A model generated the notes under the pieces. The model worked only from the letters and a program-made list of their open reading frames with translations, ran no database searches and was not told the origin of the DNA. DNA of 64,000 bases from UBA2638 sp046293135. GTDB taxonomy: Bacteria; Pseudomonadota; Alphaproteobacteria; Micavibrionales; Micavibrionaceae. Positions 1-7,655 of this stretch are shown piece by piece (within the stretch, counting starts at the first letter, position 1; every line of letters begins with the position of its first letter). The stretch covers positions 1 through 64,000 of the forward strand of contig JBKBPR010000001.1 of NCBI GenBank assembly GCA_046293135.1. Reading direction: 5' to 3'. The translations under genes and the position numbers were made by a program.

Positions 1-852
1 GATGGCGGCAAATACCCCGATGGCCAGCATGAACAAAACATCAGGCGCAGCGGCGGCAATCACGCGGTCATAAACCATCATAATATAAAGCGGGGTCGTC
101 AGCGCGATCACATTCAGCACAAACCCCGCCGCCATAATCTGCGTGAACGTACCGCGAAAGCGATTAAGGAGCGCGCGGAACCAGCTATGGCCTGAGCCTT
201 GCCGCATGAATTTCGATATCGAGCGGCGGTTCTCGTCATAGCGCTGGAAAAACCAGATCGTGCCGTCCTCGGCCAAAGAGGGCGGGGTGACGCTCACGAT
301 TTTTGCGATAGGATCAAAGAACAGCAAGTTGGATTCTTTGTCGCGGCCGATCAAAACACTCGGCTTGCCGGAGGCGGGAATAAAAATCGCGGGCAGCAAG
401 CGCACATCAATATCATTCAAATCACTTTCGGCCTTGCGGCAAAAATACCCCAGATGCGCCATCGTGTTGAGGAAACTCGCCTCATCCATTTCCGTTTGCT
501 CATAGGGCAGGGCTTCAAGGATACGGTGAATTTTGCAACTCGGCTCCAGCGAGAGAATCAACGCGCATAAACAAATCTCCCACGCGCCGTCCTTGTGAAA
601 ATTCTCGCGTCCGGTTTTGGTCAGAAGATCGAGCATATTCAAGATCGGCGGCGAATCGACATAGCGTTCGAAAAGATTGGGATTGTTTGGCGGGCTTGTG
701 GGCGCTTCTATTGCCTGTATTGCCTGCGCCGCTCCGTCATCAGATACGGCATCAGATACGGCATCAAGTTCCATCTCAAACTCAGTCGAATCAGCCGCAG
801 CGTTAACAGAAGATGCGCGCTCAGGGCGCTTGAGGAAATTCAAAGCCATCAT
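1..852 (-). CDS. Type I secretion ABC transporter, N-terminal part (runs off window edge)
   Basis: The minus-strand frame is open from ATG at 852 to base 1 (284 codons), so the protein is truncated by the window. Residues about 85-205 look like the C39-peptidase-like domain of type I exporters, including ASFLNTMAHLGYF and LLFFDPIAK, but no catalytic Cys motif of a true C39 peptidase is visible. Residues about 233-284 begin the membrane domain, with TTPLYIMMVYDRV, the hallmark of LapB/RtxB-type exporters. The start overlaps the stop of the upstream ABC gene (ATGA at 852-849; a second ATG is at 849), which implies translational coupling. The ATPase domain lies outside the window. I infer that it is the catalytically competent half of a heterodimeric exporter; an HlyD-type adaptor would be expected further left. 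Confidence 0.85.
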   Translation of the reverse strand, partial: MMALNFLKRPERASSVNAAADSTEFEMELDAVSDAVSDDGAAQAIQAIEAPTSPPNNPNLFERYVDSPPILNMLDLLTKTGRENFHKDGAWEICLCALILSLEPSCKIHRILEALPYEQTEMDEASFLNTMAHLGYFCRKAESDLNDIDVRLLPAIFIPASGKPSVLIGRDKESNLLFFDPIAKIVSVTPPSLAEDGTIWFFQRYDENRRSISKFMRQGSGHSWFRALLNRFRGTFTQIMAAGFVLNVIALTTPLYIMMVYDRVIAAAAPDVLFMLAIGVFAAI

Positions 853-2636
853 AATCGCAGTTCCTTATACGGGGTGATGTTGTTGCGGCCAAGCGGCTTG
901 GCCAGCGGAGTTAATGCACCGTTCTCAAGCACAAAATGCCTGTCCGCCAGCGATTTGATGTTGTAATCATCGGTCACAAGCACCAGCGTCGCCTTGGATT
1001 TGAGCTGCGCCAACAGTGAGTAGATCAACGTATAACCGTCCAGATCAAGCGCGCTATCGGCATTGTCAAACAGGATAATTTTCGGCTTATTGGCCAGAAC
1101 GCGGACAATCGCGATACGCTGTTTTAATCCGGCGGTGATGTTATCGGTGCTGTTGCCGTTCAGGAATGTGTCAAACCCTGCGGGCAGTTTTGCAATCTCC
1201 TCATTAACCCCGACCAGAGCGGCAATCTCCCGCGCCAGATTTTCAGGCGTTTGCCGAAAGCAGGTCATATTGTCACGGATCGTGCCGCGGAAAATGACGG
1301 GCTGCGAACGAATGAATCCGATATGACGGGTCAGGCTTTGCGGGTCAAAGGCGCGAATATCCTCCTCGTCAATCATCACGCGGCCAGAGCAAGGCGGATA
1401 AATTCCGGCGATAATATTCAGCAATGTTGTCTTGCCGCTGCCGTGCTGGCCGGAGATGTAAATACTCTCGCCGCGGCTCATCGAAAAGGAAATATCGCGC
1501 AGCAAGAATTGATCGCTGTCTTGATGTTTGAAGCTGACCGCCTCGACCTCAAGCTTGCCGCTCGCCACCAATCCATTCGGATTTTCAAATGGCAGTTTTA
1601 TGATTTGCGGAGTTTTGAACAAATCTTGCAAATGATTTTGCGCCAGCGTGTAATCCTGATATTTCGTCCAGAGCGATAGTGCTTTTTGCACGGGCTGCAT
1701 GATACGGCCAGAGAGCAGCAAAACCGCAATCAATCCCCCTGTGCTAAGTCCGCCGCTTAACACCAGCAACGCGCCGCATGTAATCACGGCGGCGACCATC
1801 AAATTCGAAAATATCGCGGCGGAATTTGATGTATGCGCGATTTCCTGCGTCACCGTATAATTGGTATAGGTCGAATTTTGCTCCAGCGCTTCATAGCGGC
1901 GCTCGAAAAATTTCTCCAGCGCAAAGGACTTGAGCGTGTGAATACCTTTCAGGGATTCAATCAGAAAGTTAAAGCGCGTATCATCGGCGTGCTCGCGCTC
2001 TTCGAGCGCTCTTTTCAGCCGCGAGCCGTTGATAATCGAAACGGCAATAAACAGCGCCAGAATGGTGGCGGGGATAAAAGCCAGAACGCCCGATATATAA
2101 ATAATGAGCGCGAAAAACACCGGAACAAAGGCCATTTCAACCCAAACCGTAAAGAAATAGCCATTGTGAAAATCTTTGGTTTTGCCGATGCAGCCGATAC
2201 GGTTGAGATGCTCGCCGATGCCGTGATGCTGCATTTTTGACAGATCGGCATTCAATGTATTTTCCATCGCCTTGCACGATAAATGATGCTCATACGATGC
2301 ACCTGTGCGACCGATCATATAGGCACGCGCAAGGCGCAGAACAATCTCCAGAAAAATAGCCAGACACACCCCCGCTATTAAAACGGGAAGTGTGCCTGTT
2401 CCCGGGTTGGGAAGAATGCGGTCATAAACCTGTAAGGTCATGACCGGGAGAGACAATGAAAGAACATTGATTCCGATGGTCGCAATCAAAAGATTTGGCC
2501 AAAGCCCGAAAGAGGTTTCGAACTTCGGAATGAAATTTATTTTCGTATGCTTATGCTTATGCTCATGTTTATGCTTGTCGTCATGTGCAAAGCGTTCGGC
2601 GTATGCGCCGTTTTTCAACCCGGGATGATGTGTCAT
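849..2636 (-). CDS. Type I secretion ABC transporter with degenerate ATPase site
   Basis: A 595-residue membrane-plus-ATPase ABC exporter subunit. Residues 1-32 are cytoplasmic with a His/Lys cluster (HKHEHKHKH, 22-30). About six membrane segments span residues 45-310, including LPVMTLQVYDRIL. The nucleotide-binding domain covers about 360-595. Walker A is intact (GQHGSGKTT, 396-404), but the LSGGQ signature position reads ITAGLKQ (500-506), the Walker B glutamate is Asn (LFDNAD, N525), the switch histidine is Asp (LVTDD, D556) and the Q-loop Gln is displaced (S444-Q445). It should bind ATP but hydrolyse it poorly at its own site. ATG at 2636 directly abuts the TAA of the cargo-like gene, and the next ABC gene overlaps its stop. 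This suggests a RtxB/RtxE-like asymmetric pair. Confidence 0.88.
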   Translation of the reverse strand: MTHHPGLKNGAYAERFAHDDKHKHEHKHKHTKINFIPKFETSFGLWPNLLIATIGINVLSLSLPVMTLQVYDRILPNPGTGTLPVLIAGVCLAIFLEIVLRLARAYMIGRTGASYEHHLSCKAMENTLNADLSKMQHHGIGEHLNRIGCIGKTKDFHNGYFFTVWVEMAFVPVFFALIIYISGVLAFIPATILALFIAVSIINGSRLKRALEEREHADDTRFNFLIESLKGIHTLKSFALEKFFERRYEALEQNSTYTNYTVTQEIAHTSNSAAIFSNLMVAAVITCGALLVLSGGLSTGGLIAVLLLSGRIMQPVQKALSLWTKYQDYTLAQNHLQDLFKTPQIIKLPFENPNGLVASGKLEVEAVSFKHQDSDQFLLRDISFSMSRGESIYISGQHGSGKTTLLNIIAGIYPPCSGRVMIDEEDIRAFDPQSLTRHIGFIRSQPVIFRGTIRDNMTCFRQTPENLAREIAALVGVNEEIAKLPAGFDTFLNGNSTDNITAGLKQRIAIVRVLANKPKIILFDNADSALDLDGYTLIYSLLAQLKSKATLVLVTDDYNIKSLADRHFVLENGALTPLAKPLGRNNITPYKELRL

Positions 2637-5048
2637 TTATCCGAACAAGCCTCCCCCCAATTTACCGATTTTGATGGGGATGATCGCCTCGACAGCGCCC
2701 AGCCCTTCGGCGATTGTGCCAATCGGGTCGGGCAGGATATCATCTTGTAAAATGCTTTCCGTCCAGCTTGGCTCATCTGCGCCGCCGCCATCGCCCAATA
2801 GACCGCCGCCCAATAATCCGCCGCCGAGCAGATCGTCCAGCGTGCTTGTGACGTTATCGAGCGTCTCACCGAGCAGGGTATCAACCGTGTCCGTTACATC
2901 ATCAAGAGCCTTGCCCGCGCCGCCCGCGCCGATATCGAGAATGTTATTCACGAGCGGTTCAAGATCGAGCAGGGCGATAGCATCGCTCAGCGTTTCTTCG
3001 AGCGCGCCGTCCAGCGGATTTTCGCCGGAGAGAATTCCCTCCACCGTGTCACTAAGCAGATCGCCGACAAAGCTCAAAAGCGTGTCTTCGCCTGTGCCGC
3101 CTGCCCCGCCATTGATGATCGGGTTTGCAATATCGCCCAATATGTTCAAGGAGAGATCAAGATTGAGATCAATATCGCCGACCAGCGCCTCAATCGGATC
3201 AAGCGTGATAGAGAGCGTTTCATTGATCAGCGTCCCTGCGCCCGCCGCAATATCCAGATCAATCGTAATATCGCTGTCAGCACCGTCCTGATTGTTGTTA
3301 TTCGTGCCGAGAATGCCGCCGAGCAATCCGCCTGTGAGGGTGTCGGCGATATCGGTAATCTGGTCGATACCGTCTTCCAGCCCTGCGGTTAACGGCGCGA
3401 GCGCATCATGGGTGAGATCATCAACGATGGAGAGAACATCAGCGGCCAGCGGGTCGATTGTCTGGCTGAGTAGCCCGTCAGATTCCAGATCACCCAACAA
3501 TCCTCCATCCAACAATCCGCCATCCAATAATCCGCCATCTGCGCCGAGCAAATCGCCGATATCCGACAGCACCCCGCCGAGCGTATCAAGCGGGTTGGAG
3601 AGCAGCGGTAGGTCCTCCAGTCCCAGATCATCAATAACACTGTGCAGCACATCGTGAATATCGCCGAGCGCCGCCGTTACCAAATCATCGGCGCTATCCA
3701 GAACCGCCAGCACATCATCGACGCTCGCGCCCAAATCTTTGAGGTCGAGATTGCTCAGGATATCGGTTGTGCTATCCAGTGTCGATTGCAGCGCCGCCGT
3801 GGTATCGGCTAAATTTTCCAGTGTGTCATTGATAAGCTCAATCCCGCTGAACTCGCCGATTGCGCCCAATAGATCAAGGGTTTGATCGAGCGAGATATCA
3901 AGGCTTATATCAGCGGCGAGAATATCATAGAGCGGCACATCCAGCCCCGCCGAGAGCGTTTCAAGCACATCAAGGTTAAGCGTCAAATGCAACCCTTCGA
4001 GCTTACCGCCGCCACCGCCGCCGCCCAAAACCTGATTGAGCACACTTACCAGCGTGTCGCTAACGATATGGATTTTGGTCAGGCTTTGATCGAAAATATG
4101 GGTGAGGGTCTCGGTCAGATTTTGCGTGATGTCATTGATAACGGTCAAATCAACCAGATTATTGATCTCCAGATTTTGCACAATTTCGATGAGCGGCTGA
4201 TAAATATCGGTAACCGAATTGTTCAGCGTGATAATCGTATTGTTGATCTGGGTGAAGCTGTTATTGATGATCGTATTGATATCGCCCGCATCAATCTGGA
4301 TCAGCGTATTGTTGGTGTTATAGTTGTAATTATAATTGTTGATAATCGTCGTGTGGCCGCCGTAATAATGTCCGCCGCCGCCACTGCCGTCAGCGCCGTT
4401 TAAACCGTTTTGCCCATGCGCACCGTCATTGCCGTCCGCCCCGTTCTGGCCTTGCTGGATGGTTGTTGTTTGCGTTGACGAACTGCTTTCGAAATTATTG
4501 ATAACGGTTTCCCCGCCCAATCCCCCGAATGACAGAGCCGAACCGCTATTGCCCGATTGCTCTGCGGCGCTGAATGTTCCGAGCGTTGATGTGACGCTGC
4601 TATTATTGTCTTGCGTGTCAAATGCGCCCAAACCATCACCGCCGGAGGATACATTTCCGCCCGCGATATTATCACCGCCCATGCTGTAAAGGCTATCGAT
4701 GGCGTTATCAAAGCTCGAAGCGCCGCCGAAATCACTTTGATTTCCGACACCGCTCAGCGCGCCGATTGTGGTATCGCTTCCGCCGAAAAAATTATCGCCC
4801 TGCGCCGCTCCGGATTCGGCATTGCGGATGGCCTCATCGGTTTGCGTTGCTTGTAAGCTGGCATAGGCCATATTGCCCGACCCGAACAGGCTTTCGGTTA
4901 CGCCGTCCAGATCCTCGGCCATATATTGATCGGCGTCGAGCTTGGAGGGGATGACCATATTGGCCGTATCCAGAACGGCATCAATATTCTGAGTCTCAAC
5001 GGATTGAATTTTTTCCAGACGCTCTTGCATCCTATCGGTTATGGCCAT
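2637..5048 (-). CDS. Large acidic low-complexity protein, probable type I secretion cargo
   Basis: An 803-residue protein that I do not recognise. It has no signal peptide, no obvious membrane anchor and no cysteine that I noticed, and it is strongly acidic, all typical of type I cargo. Residues about 1-60 are helical-looking. About 60-190 are Gly/Ser/Asn-rich. About 199-222 form a short collagen-like Gly-X-Y tract (GQNGADGNDGAHG). About 230-260 are Asn/Tyr-rich (NNYNYNYNTNN). The rest is long, aliphatic and Asp-rich with recurring DxLxxL-type spacing and GGLLDGGLLDGG repeats near 500-520 and again near 740. Classical GGxGxDxxx RTX nonapeptides are absent. It is the first gene of an operon with two exporter subunits (TAA then ATG with no gap). 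Role is inferred from position: an extracellular or surface matrix, adhesin or scaffold protein. Confidence 0.7.
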   Translation of the reverse strand: MAITDRMQERLEKIQSVETQNIDAVLDTANMVIPSKLDADQYMAEDLDGVTESLFGSGNMAYASLQATQTDEAIRNAESGAAQGDNFFGGSDTTIGALSGVGNQSDFGGASSFDNAIDSLYSMGGDNIAGGNVSSGGDGLGAFDTQDNNSSVTSTLGTFSAAEQSGNSGSALSFGGLGGETVINNFESSSSTQTTTIQQGQNGADGNDGAHGQNGLNGADGSGGGGHYYGGHTTIINNYNYNYNTNNTLIQIDAGDINTIINNSFTQINNTIITLNNSVTDIYQPLIEIVQNLEINNLVDLTVINDITQNLTETLTHIFDQSLTKIHIVSDTLVSVLNQVLGGGGGGGKLEGLHLTLNLDVLETLSAGLDVPLYDILAADISLDISLDQTLDLLGAIGEFSGIELINDTLENLADTTAALQSTLDSTTDILSNLDLKDLGASVDDVLAVLDSADDLVTAALGDIHDVLHSVIDDLGLEDLPLLSNPLDTLGGVLSDIGDLLGADGGLLDGGLLDGGLLGDLESDGLLSQTIDPLAADVLSIVDDLTHDALAPLTAGLEDGIDQITDIADTLTGGLLGGILGTNNNNQDGADSDITIDLDIAAGAGTLINETLSITLDPIEALVGDIDLNLDLSLNILGDIANPIINGGAGGTGEDTLLSFVGDLLSDTVEGILSGENPLDGALEETLSDAIALLDLEPLVNNILDIGAGGAGKALDDVTDTVDTLLGETLDNVTSTLDDLLGGGLLGGGLLGDGGGADEPSWTESILQDDILPDPIGTIAEGLGAVEAIIPIKIGKLGGGLFG

Positions 5049-5234
5049 GGTTTTTCTACTCCCAGAAATAATTTTTAAAAACGCGTTTACTCATGTATTC
5101 AGAATATCAATTACAGGTTGAGTGATCGTAAAGGATATGTTTCAGTCATGATGTTTGTTTGTTTCAAAATTGTTTCATCAGCCACGTGCCGCAGAAACGC
5201 GCCATAGAGAGCCGTGGAGAGAGGAAGAAAATCC

Positions 5235-5978
5235 GTGAGTTTACCGACGATTTTGCTGGTTGAGGATGATAAAATGACCCGCGCCATGTTGCGCGATTCA
5301 CTCGAAGGCCATGATTTTGTAATTCTCGAAGCGGCCAATGCCAAACGCTCGCTTGATGTACTGGAGCAGCATGACGTGCATCTGATTTTGCTTGATCTGC
5401 ATTTGCCCGATGCCAGCGGCCCCGCCATGATCGGACGTATCAAGGCGGTGACGAATGTGCCGCTTTTGGTTGTCAGCGGCGATCACGATGAGGCGTGCAA
5501 GATCACCAGCTTTGAAATGGGCGCGGATGATTATGTGACAAAACCGTTCCACCCCGATGTGCTTGCGGCCAGAGTGAGAGCGCATATCCGTCGTTTTGAA
5601 GAATTGGCGGCGCAGCTTCCCAAATCGCTGGAGGCTTGTAAAAAATTGCGTTTGGGGGTGGATATTTTCTGGACGCTTGATCCGCAAAAATTCCAGATTT
5701 TTGATGCGCAAGGCGGCTCGGCGGGGTTGAGCGCTGCCGAATTTCGTTTGTTATATTTCATGGTCGAGAATGCGAGCAGGGTCATAAAACGCAGTGAGTT
5801 ATCCGATGTTTTGTTTGAAAATGGCCGTCCTGTCAGTGACCGCGCCGTTGATATCAAAATTGCCCGTATCCGCAAAAAGATCGGTGACAATGCGGCGGAT
5901 AATCCCGAGCAGTTGATACAAACGATTTACGGTGTCGGCTATATGCTTGATGGGGGGTGTATCGTGCCGTGTGACTAA
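5235..5978 (+). CDS. OmpR/PhoB-family response regulator (orphan, T1SS-linked)
   Basis: A 247-residue two-component regulator. The receiver domain covers residues 1-120, with the acidic pair in LLVEDD, the phospho-acceptor Asp in LLDLHLPD and the switch Lys in VTKPF. The winged-helix DNA-binding domain at about 145-240 has RAVDIKIARIRKKIG and the typical IYGVGYML. I chose GTG at 5235 because AGAGAGGAAG precedes it; an upstream in-frame GTG at 5214 is possible but has no good ribosome site. No histidine kinase is adjacent. It sits between the divergent cargo/exporter operon and the TolC-family gene 100 bp downstream, so it may control this secretion locus (inference). Confidence 0.9.
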   Translation: MSLPTILLVEDDKMTRAMLRDSLEGHDFVILEAANAKRSLDVLEQHDVHLILLDLHLPDASGPAMIGRIKAVTNVPLLVVSGDHDEACKITSFEMGADDYVTKPFHPDVLAARVRAHIRRFEELAAQLPKSLEACKKLRLGVDIFWTLDPQKFQIFDAQGGSAGLSAAEFRLLYFMVENASRVIKRSELSDVLFENGRPVSDRAVDIKIARIRKKIGDNAADNPEQLIQTIYGVGYMLDGGCIVPCD

Positions 5979-6078
5979 CGCCTCGCGCGTGAATCTCCCC
6001 GCAACCTCTCACAAAAAATTTTTAATTTTAATCTAACTTATAGTTGTATTTGTTAATGTTTAAAAAGGAAACCGCCAC

Positions 6079-7491
6079 ATGAAAATCAAATCATCACAAG
6101 ATCGTCTTGAGAGATTTATTCCCTGTTCTTTGCGTTATGCGTTGCTGTTTTTTGTGGTGATGTGTGCGGGGACGTTTTTTGTGTCAATCGCACAAGCTCA
6201 AAGCGCCTCCTTCGAAAGCGCTGCGCCCCAGAGCGTTTCGCCCAAAAGCGTTTCATCTGAGAGCGTTTCGTTGCAGCAGGTCATGCAAACGGCCTATGAA
6301 TACAGCCCCGTAATCTTGGCGGCGCGGCAAGAAGTGATAACTGCGCAGGAATCAATCAATCAGGCGCGGGCGCTGATTCGTCCAAATCTATCGGCGCAAT
6401 CGCGTATTTATTCCGAGCAGCTCAGGAGCAAGCCCTCAACCGGGAGCAGCAACGATTTGACCAAAGAATTGGGGCTGGATGCCAGCCAGCCGATTTGGAC
6501 GGGCGGGCGTTATGATGCCGAGCGGAGTGAGGCTGAAGCGCGGATTGTGGTTGCGCAATCTGTTCTGGAACGCGCTGAACGGGATTTATTCTTATCGATG
6601 ATGCGCGTTTATTTGAACCTGATGCAAGCGCGGGAAGTGCTGGCCTCACGGCAAAAAAACGAGGAAATTTTACGCACCGAATATCAAGGCGCAACCGAGC
6701 GGCACGAGCTTGGCGCAATTACGCTTACCGATGTGCATCAGGCGCGCTCAAGGCTTTCGCGGGCGCAGGCGGCGCGTGTTCAGGCCGTTGATGCGCTCTC
6801 GATTGCCGAGGAAAATTTCGTGCAAATCACGATGATGCCGCCGCCTGCCGTTATGCGCTTTCCCTCGGATCTGGAGGTTGATCTTCCGCAGCAGCTGGAG
6901 GCGATGATCGCGCTGGCGGCGCAGCGCAACCCTGATATTGTGCTGGCGCAAAACCGCAAATATTTGCTTGCGCGTGATATTGATATTATCCAGAGCGAGC
7001 GCAGGCCGCGGGTTAGCGCCTTTGCATCTGTCACCCAGCAATATGATCCGCAGCCGGGAGTTTTCTCGCAAACCCGTAGCGAAGTGATCGGAATGCGCGC
7101 AGATGTCGCGCTGTATCAGGGCGGGGCAACGCTCTCGCGTATCCGTGAAGCACAGGGGCAGGTCAAGGCGCAATCCTTTCGCATCGAAGATGTCAGCCGC
7201 GAAGTGCGGCGCGATGTCAGCAATAATTTCAACTCTTATGTGCTGTCGCTGGATTTGATCGCAGCGCGGGAGATGGAATTGCAGGCCGCGCAAAGCGCAT
7301 TGGAAGGCGTGCGGGAAGAGGCCTTATCGGGGCAGCGCACTATGCTTGATGTGCTCGATGCCGACCGCGATGTGATCGAAGCGGAAATTGCCGTGCTGGC
7401 TTCGCGCTATGAGGCCTTGTTCACGCGGTTCTCGCTTTGGGCGTCTATCGGGGTTTTAACCGCGGACAATATGGCTTTCGGGAAAATCTAA
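6079..7491 (+). CDS. TolC-family outer-membrane efflux/secretion channel
   Basis: A 470-residue outer-membrane factor. An N-terminal signal peptide ends in FVSIAQA at about residue 40. Two OEP repeats follow, with long helical Ala/Gln/Arg-rich segments: residues about 70-250 (SPVILAARQEV, VYLNLMQAREVL) and about 280-460 (LYQGGATLSRIREA, EGVREEALSGQRTMLDVLDADRDV). The motif GQRTMLDVLDA is typical of TolC proteins of type I systems. AAAAGGAAA lies 8 nt before ATG 6079. It lies on the plus strand behind the orphan response regulator and probably supplies the outer-membrane exit for the adjacent ABC exporter. It could also serve the RND pump at 59-63.5 kb, which has no TolC gene beside it in this window. 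Confidence 0.92.
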   Translation: MKIKSSQDRLERFIPCSLRYALLFFVVMCAGTFFVSIAQAQSASFESAAPQSVSPKSVSSESVSLQQVMQTAYEYSPVILAARQEVITAQESINQARALIRPNLSAQSRIYSEQLRSKPSTGSSNDLTKELGLDASQPIWTGGRYDAERSEAEARIVVAQSVLERAERDLFLSMMRVYLNLMQAREVLASRQKNEEILRTEYQGATERHELGAITLTDVHQARSRLSRAQAARVQAVDALSIAEENFVQITMMPPPAVMRFPSDLEVDLPQQLEAMIALAAQRNPDIVLAQNRKYLLARDIDIIQSERRPRVSAFASVTQQYDPQPGVFSQTRSEVIGMRADVALYQGGATLSRIREAQGQVKAQSFRIEDVSREVRRDVSNNFNSYVLSLDLIAAREMELQAAQSALEGVREEALSGQRTMLDVLDADRDVIEAEIAVLASRYEALFTRFSLWASIGVLTADNMAFGKI

Positions 7492-7655
7492 GCGCCCGCG
7501 AACCGCGCCGCAACAGTGTATTTTCTGGGCATTTTTAGGTTATTCATAAATACTGTGGAGCGTTTTGAGGATTTTTCTTGGCTGAATTTTCCTGAATATT
7601 CTATACTACTCTGCATAAGCATAAAATTTTAACTGAGTTGAGTAGAGTATCCGCT

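Noticed and set aside
3..852. Plus-strand ORFs at 199-570 and 595-966
   Set aside because: They are antisense to a continuous minus-strand exporter frame with clear family motifs.
2637..5048. RTX-type cargo
   Set aside because: No GGxGxDxxx nonapeptide array was found, so the protein is not labelled an RTX toxin or adhesin.
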